Shown piece by piece: positions 1-7,140 of a DNA stretch of 7,140 bases. Position numbers and translations under genes: made by a program. The stretch comes from Mycoplasmataceae bacterium. GTDB taxonomy: Bacteria; Bacillota_I; Bacilli_A; Mycoplasmatales; Mycoplasmoidaceae. Below the pieces are notes generated by a model that made no database searches, was not told the origin of the DNA, and saw only the letters and a list, made by a program, of their open reading frames with translations. The stretch spans positions 1 to 7,140 of the forward strand of contig JAHHTI010000052.1 of assembly GCA_020024735.1 (NCBI GenBank), in the 5' to 3' direction. The first letter of the stretch is position 1. Each line of letters starts with the position of its first letter.

Positions 1-571
1 CATTTAAATTATTAATAGAGACTTTTGTTTTTCCAGTTAAACAGATTTTTGGAGTTTTATATTCATTTAGAAATTTATGAATATTAGAACTTTTATAATT
101 TTTCAACTTATTTCAAAAATCATTAAATAAGAAATTTGAGATTAAATAATTAATTAGAGTTGATTTGCCTGCTCCTGGGCCACCATTAATAGCAAAAAAA
201 TTGCAACTTGTTTTATACAAGAAATCATTAATATACAAAAAGGTAAGTAATTGTGAACGTTGAAGCCCAAATTTATTTTCACCAAAAGATGAAATATAAT
301 AATTCAATTGATTTCATGAATTATTCTTTAAATCAACTAAATATTCTTCATTATTCTCATCATATATAACATTATATTTAGTATTTTGAATAAAACTATT
401 AGGTGTTAGGTTCACATAACTATTAAATTTCTCTTTACCTATTTCTTGAATAAATTTAATTAGATTGCTATTATATTGTGTTTCACTGCAATAAGAATCA
501 TTTATTGCTTCCCGTTTTTTGTCATCTTTACCTGTTGTTTCTAATCAAAGTAAGTAGTTTTCTCATGTCAT
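1..571 (-). CDS. P-loop ATPase, possibly superfamily 1 helicase-like (N-terminal part, runs off left edge)
   Basis: I do not recognise a named gene. Read with UGA as Trp, an open frame runs from an ATG at 571-569 through the left edge, giving 190 codons. It is preceded by a purine-rich AGGAAGAAG (fwd 581-589), about 9-12 bases from the ATG, which supports this start. Residues 1-90 are a polar N-terminal region with no motif I know. A clear Walker A, GGPGAGKST, follows at residues 130-138 (Lys136), after a hydrophobic strand (NFFAIN) and a segment LQRSQLLTFLYINDF. That arrangement, a Gln-containing helix, then a strand, then the P-loop, resembles motifs Q and I of SF1 (RecD/Dna2-like) helicases, and PKICLTGKT near residue 175 could be motif Ia. 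The Walker B and later helicase motifs would lie outside the window, so the helicase assignment is tentative; nucleotide binding is well supported. Trp3, Trp9, Trp86 and Trp153 are encoded by TGA. The gene starts 52 bases after the glyA stop and may be cotranscribed with it. Confidence 0.82.
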
Positions 572-580
572 ATGTATTAT

Positions 581-589
581 CTTCTTCCT
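581..589 (-). promoter_or_regulatory. Ribosome binding site of the P-loop ATPase gene
   Basis: On the minus strand the sequence AGGAAGAAG lies 9 bases before the ATG at 571. It is a good Shine-Dalgarno match in an otherwise AT-rich stretch and decides the start of a protein whose N-terminus has no recognisable homology. I see no convincing promoter in the 52 bases between glyA and this gene. Confidence 0.6.
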
Positions 590-623
590 ATGATTTAGCA
601 ACACACATAGATTTAAATTTTAA

Positions 624-1871
624 TTAATAGTGTTTTTTAATTTTTAAAGAATGGGAAAGAACTTTCACTTCTTTTTTAAATTCTTCTAAAGTGTTATCAG
701 TAATTTGTTTTATTGAAAGGTAATCATAAATTAATTTAGCTAATTTTTTAGCTCGTGCTTCATCTAATCCTCGAGAAGTCATGGCAGGAGTTCCAATTCT
801 AATTCCGCTAGTAACAGAAGGAGGTAATTCATCATTAGGAATAGAATTTTTATTAACAGTAATATTAATTAAATCTAAACGTTCTGCTGCTTCTTTTCCA
901 GACAATCCAAATGAATGTTGTGTATTAATGATAAAAAGATGGTTTTCTGTAATACCAGAAACAATTTTCACACCATTAGCTTTTAGTTCATCAACCATTG
1001 TTTTGGCATTATGTACAACTTTTTCTTGATAGTCTTTAAATGATGGTTTTAAAGCTTCTCCAAAACAAATTGCTTTAGCTGCAATAATATGTTCTAATGG
1101 TCCACCTTGAATACCTGGGAAAACAGCTGAATTAACTTTTTTATAAATTTCTTCATTGTTAGTCATGATAATTCCTGATCTTGGACCTCTTAAAGTTTTA
1201 TGAGTAGTAGAGGTAATAATATCTGCATATGGTACAGGAGATGGATGTAAACCAGTTGCTACTAATCCAGCAATATGAGCAATATCAGCCATTAAATATG
1301 CACCCACTTCATCAGCAATACTTTTAAATTTCTTAAAATCAATAATTCTTGAATAAGCACTTGCACCACAAACAATAAGTTTTGGTTTTACTTTTAAAGC
1401 AATTTCTCTCACTTCTTGATAATCAATAACTCCAGAGCTATTTACTCGATATGAATAAGATTCATAAAGTTTTCCACTTGCAGTGATTTTATAACCATGA
1501 GACAAATGTCCCCCAGCAGATAAATCCATTCCTAAAATTTTATCGCCTGGTTGTAATAATGCCATATAAGCAGCTAAATTAGCACTAGTACCTGAGTGAG
1601 GTTGAACATTTACATATTCCACATCAAACAACTTTTTTAATCTTTCAATTGCTACGTTTTCTATTTCGTCTATAAAACCACAACCATCATAATATCTTTT
1701 TCCACTATATCCTTCAGCATACTTGTTAGTAAGAATACTTCCAGCAGCATTTAACACATCTTGACTTACATAGTTTTCACTAGCAATTAATTCTATATTT
1801 TGACTTTGTCTATTTTTTTCTTGCTTAATTAAATTACCAATTATTTTGTCTTTGAATCCCATAAATGACAT
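624..1871 (-). CDS. glyA: Serine hydroxymethyltransferase
   Basis: A PLP enzyme of the cytoplasm that interconverts serine plus tetrahydrofolate with glycine plus 5,10-methylene-tetrahydrofolate, the main entry of one-carbon units for thymidylate and formyl-Met-tRNA. The protein is 415 residues, the usual bacterial length. Visible hallmarks include ELIASEN at 27-33, YAEGYSGKRYY at 51-61 (Glu53, the equivalent of E. coli Glu57), GGHLSHG at 120-126 with the PLP-stacking His122, DIAH at 196-199 (Asp196 and His199), the PLP lysine Lys225 in STTHKTLRGPRSG, and the substrate-carboxylate arginine Arg358 in SGIRIGTPA. Every catalytic residue I can align is present. The start at 1871 is chosen because AGGGG (fwd 1876-1880) sits 4 bases upstream; Met4 at 1862 is an alternative. 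The protein contains no tryptophan, which is why this gene alone stays open under the standard code. It is divergent from the ferredoxin gene and has its own promoter. Confidence 0.97.
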   Translation of the reverse strand: MSFMGFKDKIIGNLIKQEKNRQSQNIELIASENYVSQDVLNAAGSILTNKYAEGYSGKRYYDGCGFIDEIENVAIERLKKLFDVEYVNVQPHSGTSANLAAYMALLQPGDKILGMDLSAGGHLSHGYKITASGKLYESYSYRVNSSGVIDYQEVREIALKVKPKLIVCGASAYSRIIDFKKFKSIADEVGAYLMADIAHIAGLVATGLHPSPVPYADIITSTTHKTLRGPRSGIIMTNNEEIYKKVNSAVFPGIQGGPLEHIIAAKAICFGEALKPSFKDYQEKVVHNAKTMVDELKANGVKIVSGITENHLFIINTQHSFGLSGKEAAERLDLINITVNKNSIPNDELPPSVTSGIRIGTPAMTSRGLDEARAKKLAKLIYDYLSIKQITDNTLEEFKKEVKVLSHSLKIKKHY

Positions 1872-1875
1872 TTAT

Positions 1876-1880
1876 CCCCT
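1876..1880 (-). promoter_or_regulatory. glyA ribosome binding site
   Basis: AGGGG on the minus strand, 4 bases before the ATG at 1871-1869. Its first three bases (AGG) are 6 bases from the ATG, an acceptable spacing. It favours Met1 over Met4 as the start, since Met4 would be 13 bases away. Confidence 0.65.
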
Positions 1881-1892
1881 ATTAACCATTTA

Positions 1893-1921
1893 ATATTACA
1901 TTTATTTTTTATTTTTGTAAA
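1893..1921 (-). promoter_or_regulatory. glyA promoter (-35 and -10)
   Basis: On the minus strand, TTTACA (fwd 1916-1921) is followed after exactly 17 bases by TAATAT (fwd 1893-1898). These fit the sigma-70/SigA -35 and -10 consensus (TTGACA, TATAAT) with ideal spacing. Transcription would start near 1886, giving a short leader of about 15 bases that carries the AGGGG ribosome binding site. In such AT-rich DNA near-matches arise by chance, but the combination of both boxes, spacing and position before glyA is convincing. The -35 box lies only 6 bases from the -10 of the opposing ferredoxin promoter. Confidence 0.6.
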
Positions 1922-1927
1922 TTATTT

Positions 1928-1933
1928 TATAAT
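1928..1933 (+). promoter_or_regulatory. Ferredoxin promoter -10 box
   Basis: A perfect TATAAT ends 10 bases before the ferredoxin ATG at 1944. Initiation about 7 bases downstream would put the RNA start near 1940, leaving a leader of only a few bases, so the transcript is predicted to be leaderless or nearly so. No recognisable -35 box is present at the expected place (about 1905-1910, all A/T), which is common in Mollicutes promoters. No Shine-Dalgarno sequence precedes the ATG, in agreement with leaderless translation. Confidence 0.5.
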
Positions 1934-1943
1934 TTTAAATATT

Positions 1944-2201
1944 ATGGAAAAAGATTTAGAAAAAAAATATTTAATTATTAAAAGAAAAGCTTGTATTGGA
2001 TGTGGTGCTTGCGTAGTGGCTAGTGACAATAAATGTTATTTCTTAGACGGCAAGAGTTGATGTCATAAAGTTCCAGTAGAAAATGCAGAGGAAGTAATTG
2101 ATGTATGTCCAGTTTGCATTATTGAAGCCGCTACTAAAGAAGAATACGAAAAAGCTGAACAAGAATTAATTGATGAAGGTGTTTTAACAGAAAAAGAATA
2201 A
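1944..2201 (+). CDS. Single-cluster [4Fe-4S] ferredoxin
   Basis: A small acidic electron carrier of 85 residues. The cluster ligands are Cys17, Cys20 and Cys23 in CIGCGAC, plus Cys55 in the CP pair (VCPVC). The place where a two-cluster ferredoxin has its fourth Cys (four residues after Cys23) is Ser27, and there is no second CxxCxxC motif, so this is the one-cluster type. Three further cysteines (31, 40, 58) are not part of the standard motif. The C-terminal 25 residues are a Glu/Lys-rich, probably helical tail. Trp39 is encoded by TGA (2058-2060), so the gene is split and easily missed under the standard code. The ATG at 1944 is the only ATG before the motif; no Shine-Dalgarno sequence is visible. 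The gene stands alone on the plus strand, diverging from glyA and converging with the HNH gene, whose stop codon touches its own. The partner enzymes are not identifiable here; IspG/IspH or a pyruvate-oxidising or similar Fe-S enzyme are possibilities. Confidence 0.9.
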
Positions 2202-2207
2202 TTATTC
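2196..2207. repeat. 12-base perfect palindrome across two abutting stop codons
   Basis: GAATAATTATTC is its own reverse complement. Its centre lies exactly between the ferredoxin stop (TAA, 2199-2201) and the HNH stop (TAA on the minus strand, 2202-2204), so both converging genes end in it. It is too short, loop-less and AT-rich to be a convincing intrinsic terminator, and no clear U-tract follows directly. The symmetry may simply follow from two genes sharing similar last codons (Glu-stop on both strands). Confidence 0.5.
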
Positions 2208-2702
2208 AATGTAATGAATTTTCTTTTCTATTAAGTAATTTCTAATTTCATTGATTAAATCATCTGATAATCATTTTTTAAAAGAATCTAAATCAATTGT
2301 TCAATCAATACTACTTCTTTTAGATCATATTTCAAATTCTCCTTCGATATATAAATTGGTGATTTCATAACTTCAATGATTAATCTCCATAATTCTTTTA
2401 AAAGAACTTTGAGATTTATTTTTAACACCTGCAAAACCATAATGAATAGCCGTATGACATAATTCACAAACACAAACTAATGCTCCTAAAGCAACTGTAT
2501 GGGACTTATCATTAAATAATCAGGCTTCGTGGGTATGAAATTTATTTTTAGGAATTTTTGTGCTATTAATTCCACAACAATAACAAGTGTAGTTTTGAAG
2601 ATTACGAATTTCTTTAGAAAGACTATCCCATATGGATGGTGGTAGCATTTTTCTTAAATTTAAATATCACATATTACGAGGAATCAAGTTTAGATAAATC
2701 AT
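2202..2702 (-). CDS. HNH endonuclease-like zinc protein, directly downstream of polC
   Basis: A 166-residue protein visible only with UGA as Trp: six of its seven tryptophans (12, 61, 110, 126, 134, 144) are TGA. A zinc-finger-type pair Cys40-x2-Cys43 (YTCYCCG) is followed by HTHEAW at 56-61 (His56, His58, Glu59), then Cys79-x2-Cys82-His83 and His87 in CELCHTAIHYG. This order is that of a compact HNH (beta-beta-alpha-metal) nuclease with a structural zinc, and from memory the HxHExW plus LCxLCHxxxHxG pattern matches a family of bacterial proteins annotated only as HNH endonuclease. Residues 100-166 are a basic and acidic helical tail with no motif I know. The ATG lies one base after the polC stop (TAA-T-ATG) and no Shine-Dalgarno sequence is visible, so translation is probably coupled to polC by reinitiation. 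A function in DNA repair or processing is only a guess from the domain and neighbour; no substrate can be inferred. Confidence 0.85.
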
Positions 2703-2703
2703 A

Positions 2704-5700
2704 TTAGAATAAAGACATTTGGTTACTTTCTGGTAAATCTTCTAGTGAACCTATATCTTGTAGTGCTTGAATATTAGTAGTATTTAATTTTGTGCGCTTC
2801 TTTAAATCATCAATACTACTGAAAGGAGCTTCATTTCGTGCATCAACTACAGATAAAGCGGCCGTTTCTCCAACTCCATCAATTGAATTAAAAGGAGCTA
2901 ATAATCCGTCTTCTAAAACAATAAATTTAGTTGCATCTGATTTAAAAATACTTGGCTTATAGAATTTAAACCCTCTAGAAATCATTTCAAGAGCAACAGT
3001 AAAATTAACTAGCAAGTCATCTTCTTTCTTGGTTTGGACATTATCATTTACTTTCTTTTCAATTTCCTTCATTTTTAGTTTAATTTCATCTCTTCCTTTA
3101 ACTAAAGTTGCAATATCAATAGCATCGGTTTTATTAGAAAAATAAGTGGCATAATATGGCAATGGATAATAAATTTTGTATCAAGCAAACTTATAAGCAT
3201 GTTGCACATAAGCAGTAGCATGGGCTTTAGGGAAAATATATTTAATCTTATTACATGAATCAATATATCATTGTGGAACATTATGTTTAATCATAATTTC
3301 CTCATATTCTTGTTTTAATCCTCTTCCCTTTCTCACATCTTCCATTATTTTAAAGGAAATTGAATTATCAATTCCTTGACTAATCAAATAGTTCATAATG
3401 TCATCTCTACAAGCAATAACGTTTTCTAGTTTCAGATTCATATTTTTAATCAAACTCTTTGCATTCCCTACATAAACATCAGTTCCGTGACTTAAACCAG
3501 AAATTCTAATTAAATCTGAGAATGAAGAAGGTTGGGTATTATTTAACATTTCTCTAACGAATTTAGTTCCAAATTCTGGCAATGAAATAGCACCATTTAA
3601 CTCATTTAAACATTTATTATCAATAATATTTAATGGTTCAGGAGAGGTAAATAGTTTAATAACGTTTTTATCATTATTAGGAATATCATACATATCAACA
3701 TTAGTTAATTGTTTTAATTGTCTTAAAATTGTAGGATTATCGTGCCCTAAGATATCAAATTTAAGAAGATTATCATGAATATATTCAAATGCAAAATGTG
3801 TTGTATACCATGTAGATTCTGTATCATCTGCAGGATAATTAAATGGTGAAAAATCATAAATACTATATTCTTTTGGCACAATAAGAATTCCACCCGGGTG
3901 TTGACCAGTTGTTCTCTTAACATCTTTACATTTTTCTACATATAAATCTATTTCAGAGTTTTTTGCATTCAATTTATTGATTTCTTCAAAATAACCTTTA
4001 ACATAACCATATGCTGTTTTTTCTGCTACAGTTGAAATAGTACCTGCTCTAAAAGCGTGGTCTTCTCCAAACATTTCTTTAATAAAATTATGTGCTTGCG
4101 CTTGATATTCACCAGAGAAATTAAGATCAATATCTGGTACTTTTTCACCTTTAAAGCCTAAAAATGTTTCAAATGGAATATTATGACCTTCACCAATTAA
4201 ATCTTCGTTACATTGAGGACATTTTTTACTATCCAAATCATATCCATCATCAACATTATCGACAAATTCATTGTATTTACACTTTTTACAATAATAGTGA
4301 GCAGGTAGTGGATTTACATCAGTAATTTCTAGCATAGTTGCTACTAATGACGAACCTACAGAACCTCTTGATCCAACTACATATCCATCATCTAGTGATT
4401 TTTTAACAAGTAAATGAGAAATTCAATAAACCACTCCATACCCATTACCGATAATTGAATCCAATTCTTTCTTTAATCTTTTTTCTACTATTTCAGGAAG
4501 AATATCACCGTAAATTTCATGTGCTTTTTGATAAACATGTTCAGTAATTAAGTTTTCTACATTATCAATATGTGGAGTATACAATTTATCTTTAATTGGA
4601 TAAATATCACTACCTATATGATCAATAAAATCATTCACATTATTAATAACAATATCTTCCATCAATTGATTATCATTTAAGAATGTGAATTCATGCAACA
4701 TTTCATCAGTGTTTCTCACATATGTCATTGGTGCTTTTCGTTGTCTATAATATCGATGTCTTCCACCACCGATTTGCTTGATGTATAAATAAGTTTCGTA
4801 ATATTTGTAGTCTCATTTATGCAAGAAATGTGCATCTGAAACAGCAACAACTTTTTTATTTAATGAAATAGCAAAATTAATAATCTTTTTTAGAGTTTTT
4901 TCAATGTCTCTAATAGTAATATTGTTGCTTTCATTTATTAAGTATTCATAACAACTTGGTGGTGCCACAAATACATAGTCATAAAAATTAATTGCTTGTT
5001 TTAATTTTTCATCAGTTGCAGTTAAAGCTAAATGTCATAAATCTCCATCGATAGGAGAATTAGCTAGTAATAATTGTTGACGATGAAGATCTAAATTAGA
5101 ATAACTAATTAATGGTCTTCCGTTAAAATTCTTTGTATGAGAAAGAGATACTAATTGATATATATTTCTTAATGACTCAGGAGTTTTTGCATACGCATAA
5201 ATAAAATTACTATGATATTTTGCTCTTAGTTTATGAGAAGATAATGAATTAATATCATTAATAGTAGTTATGCCTTGTTGTTGCATTCTTTTTAACAAAA
5301 CTAACCATAGACTAAATAATACTTCTGCATCGTAATCAGCTCTGTGGGCAGCAATTTCATCATAATCTACACCATGTTTTGCACACATTTTACCTAAAGT
5401 ATGACTCTTATATTCAGGAAATAATGCTCTTGAAATGTGTAAAGTATCAATTACTGGATTAGTAGGAATATCTAAATTGTATTGTTCACATTTCTTAACA
5501 ATAAAATTAAAGTCAAAATCAATAGCATTATGAGCAATTAGAGTAGCATTTCCTATTCAAGACATAATTTGAACAATACCTTCTCTAGCTGAAATAGCAT
5601 TTTCAACATCTTTCTCCCTAATTCCAGTTAAATCCTGAGTAAAGTCTGTTAATGGTTGATTAGGTTTAATAAAAAAATCAATTTTATCAATTATTTGATT

Positions 5701-6996
5701 ATTTCTATATTTAATAGCACCAAATTCAATAATATCATCAAACTCAGGATATAACCCGGTTGTTTCTAAATCAAATACAACATACGTTAAGTCGTTTAAA
5801 TTATCATTAGTAGTATTTAATGCTAAATTAACATTTTCTGGTAATACTTCGAATTCACAACCGTATATTGGTTTAATGTTATATTTTTTCGAATACTTTT
5901 GCACTTCAGGATAAAATTGCACATTGTATCGATCAGTAATTGCAACTGCTTTATGACCAAATTGACTAACAGTTTTAAATAATTCTTCTACATCAATAAT
6001 TCCATCAAACGCTGACATCTTTGTATGGATTGTTAATTCAGATCTTTTGTTTTCTGCTGTATCTTGAATTAAATATTTAGTAGGTGTAGGAAACTTATTA
6101 AACTTTTTCAAAAGTCCATAAATTTCTGTTTCATATTTATCTGTTTTTGCATCAACTAATGCTTCAATTCAATCACCAACTTGAAGTTCACTTAATTGAT
6201 CTTTTAAATATTGATTTTTAATTTTTTTATTTTCATCTGGAAAGTATAAAGTTTTTATTAGAAAAGTACTTTCGTAATCGCTAATATAAATTTTATGCAT
6301 TCAATATTTTGTTCTTTCTTCATAACTAATTTTGTAAATTTGACCACTTACAATAATATTTTGTTGCTCAAATTCTAAGTCTGATAATTTAACTTTTTTT
6401 CCAATACTTTTTCCTAAAGATGCAGATAAAGTTTTTTGTTTTTGTGAATGTTCTTTCTTTTCATTAGATTCTTTAATTGCTAATTCTTTTTTTCTATTTT
6501 CAATTTCTTTTAACTGATTTTGATATTTGATAATTTCTTCATCTTGGAAATATTGAAAAGCAAGAATTTCAATTCCTAAATAATTTTTAAAAGTGCTAAC
6601 AATATTTTGATACAAAGAATCTATTTCTTTTTTTTCTTCATCTAAAAAATAATAAAAATTCAAGATTTGGTTATCAATAGTTGCTTTGCGCTTTGAAATG
6701 TTTTTAAAAAAAAGCTTTTTATCACTAAATTGTTTAGATATTTCCTCTAATATATCATTAACTATATCGTTATTAATTTCTCCTTGGAAATCAAAATTAA
6801 CATTAAAATTTAAGTCTTCACTTTTAAACTTTTGTACTTTCTGAAAGATTTCATATGGAATGACATTATTAGTTTTGACATTAAAAAAATAATTGTTATC
6901 TTTAGAACTACAATTAACATCTACATCTTTAAAGTAGGTTAATTCATAATCATTAATTATTTTTGTTATTTCTAATATCTTGTATAACTTGTTCAT
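2704..6996 (-). CDS. polC: DNA polymerase III alpha subunit, Gram-positive PolC type
   Basis: The replicative DNA polymerase with built-in 3'-5' proofreading; 1430 residues, close to Bacillus PolC (1437). All open segments share one frame and are joined by TGA Trp codons (for example residues 232, 276, 480, 654, 858, 1243). Domains in order: N-terminal domain (about 1-200) ending in a charged Lys/Glu-rich helix (155-190); OB fold (about 212-300); PHP domain split by the exonuclease (about 316-385 and resuming near 650-730); DEDDh exonuclease with Asp409/Glu411 (FDLETTGL), IAHNAIDFD at 487-495 and His551/Asp556 (HRADYD); polymerase core with GSRGSVGSS before residue 888, zinc motif Cys903-x2-Cys906...Cys926-x2-Cys929, catalytic Asp955 and Asp957 (PDIDLNFSGEYQ), RTTGQHPGG at 1028-1036 and Asp1081 (LKFDILGHD); FPKAHATAYV near 1255; and a helix-hairpin-helix-like GVGETAA (1374-1380). 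The last residues QMSLF form a sliding-clamp-binding motif. The PHP site has lost two ligands (Thr322, Arg356). The start at 6996 is supported by AAAGAG five bases upstream and by alignment of the N-terminus with Bacillus PolC; it overlaps the upstream gene by 44 bases. Confidence 0.97.
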
Positions 6997-7140
6997 AATT
7001 ACTCTTTATTATTTTATCTAAAAGATAAAATATATCATCAATGTTTTTAATTTTTTTATGAGCATATGTTTTATAAAAATATTCAATAAAAGGAATTATT
7101 TCTAAAAATTTAATTTTTCCTTCTTTAAATAGTTTAACTG
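6953..7140 (-). CDS. dxr: Probable 1-deoxy-D-xylulose-5-phosphate reductoisomerase, C-terminal 61 residues
   Basis: Only the 3' end of this gene lies in the window; its frame enters at the right edge and stops at TAA (6953-6955). The tail reads VKLFKEGKIKFLEIIPFIE, then a basic helix and IDDIFYLLDKI. The pattern F-x2-GxIxFLxI-x3-IE followed about 20 residues later by an Ile...Asp helix is what I remember for the C-terminal helical domain of Dxr/IspC, the second enzyme of the non-mevalonate isoprenoid pathway (it reduces and rearranges DXP to MEP with NADPH). Context supports it: in Bacillus dxr lies upstream of polC, separated only by rasP and proS. The catalytic residues are outside the window, so the call rests on a short C-terminus and synteny. 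The gene overlaps the start of polC by 44 bases in another frame, which argues for one transcript and coupled translation. Confidence 0.55.
   Translation of the reverse strand, partial: VKLFKEGKIKFLEIIPFIEYFYKTYAHKKIKNIDDIFYLLDKIIKSNYEQVIQDIRNNKNN

Noticed and set aside
572..623. A separate promoter for the P-loop ATPase gene in the glyA downstream gap.
   Set aside because: No properly spaced -35/-10 pair is visible on the minus strand; only AT-rich sequence such as TTAAAATTTAAA, so cotranscription with glyA is as likely.
781..1029. An 82-codon plus-strand open frame.
   Set aside because: It lies wholly inside glyA on the opposite strand, in a region encoding conserved SHMT sequence, and its product has no recognisable features.
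2185..2230. A possible intrinsic terminator after the ferredoxin (AGAAAAAG pairing with a downstream TTCTTTTCT).
   Set aside because: The stem is all A/U and G-poor, the match is imperfect, and the loop is long; such pairings are expected by chance in DNA of this composition.
2288..2473. A 61-codon minus-strand open frame.
   Set aside because: It is in a different frame within the HNH gene; the HNH frame has zinc motifs and UGA-encoded tryptophans, so this one is a shadow.
2704..6996. Six separate minus-strand open segments that could suggest a decayed or frameshifted polymerase gene.
   Set aside because: All lie in the same frame, are interrupted only by TGA, and the interruptions fall where conserved PolC has Trp or another aromatic or hydrophobic residue; joined, they give a full-length PolC with all polymerase and exonuclease catalytic residues.

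Overview
The window comes from a bacterium that reads UGA as tryptophan (genetic code 4), almost certainly a Mycoplasma-like member of the Mollicutes. It is strongly AT-rich. Under the standard code four of its genes are broken by in-frame TGA codons, but under code 4 each becomes one continuous, sensible protein. The only large gene that survives the standard code intact is glyA, whose product has no tryptophan at all. I cannot name the species.

Layout from right to left, following the minus strand: (1) 7140-6953, the 3' end of a gene whose C-terminus resembles 1-deoxy-D-xylulose-5-phosphate reductoisomerase (Dxr/IspC), overlapping the next gene by 44 bases; (2) 6996-2704, a complete 1430-residue Gram-positive-type DNA polymerase III alpha subunit, PolC, with N-terminal, OB, PHP, inserted DEDDh exonuclease, polymerase and C-terminal clamp-binding parts; (3) 2702-2202, a 166-residue HNH-type nuclease-like protein starting one base after the polC stop; (4) 1944-2201 on the plus strand, a small single-cluster ferredoxin whose stop codon directly abuts the HNH stop codon; (5) 1871-624, glyA (serine hydroxymethyltransferase), divergent from the ferredoxin across a 72-base promoter region; (6) 571-1, the N-terminal 190 codons of a P-loop ATPase that runs off the left edge.

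How they may work together: dxr followed by polC echoes the Bacillus order dxr-rasP-proS-polC, with the two middle genes absent, so (1)-(3) look like one replication-linked transcription unit ending in the HNH gene. A Dxr-like gene and a ferredoxin in one window raise the possibility that the ferredoxin supplies electrons to the iron-sulfur enzymes IspG and IspH of the same non-mevalonate pathway; this is inference. glyA and the ATPase gene run in the same direction with 52 bases between them and may be cotranscribed from the well-formed glyA promoter.

There is no gene-free stretch above 300 bases, and I see no RNA gene, CRISPR array, insertion sequence or convincing intrinsic terminator. The least described elements are the HNH protein coupled to polC, the left-edge ATPase, and the tightly packed ferredoxin locus with overlapping divergent promoters upstream and a palindrome across two abutting stop codons downstream.
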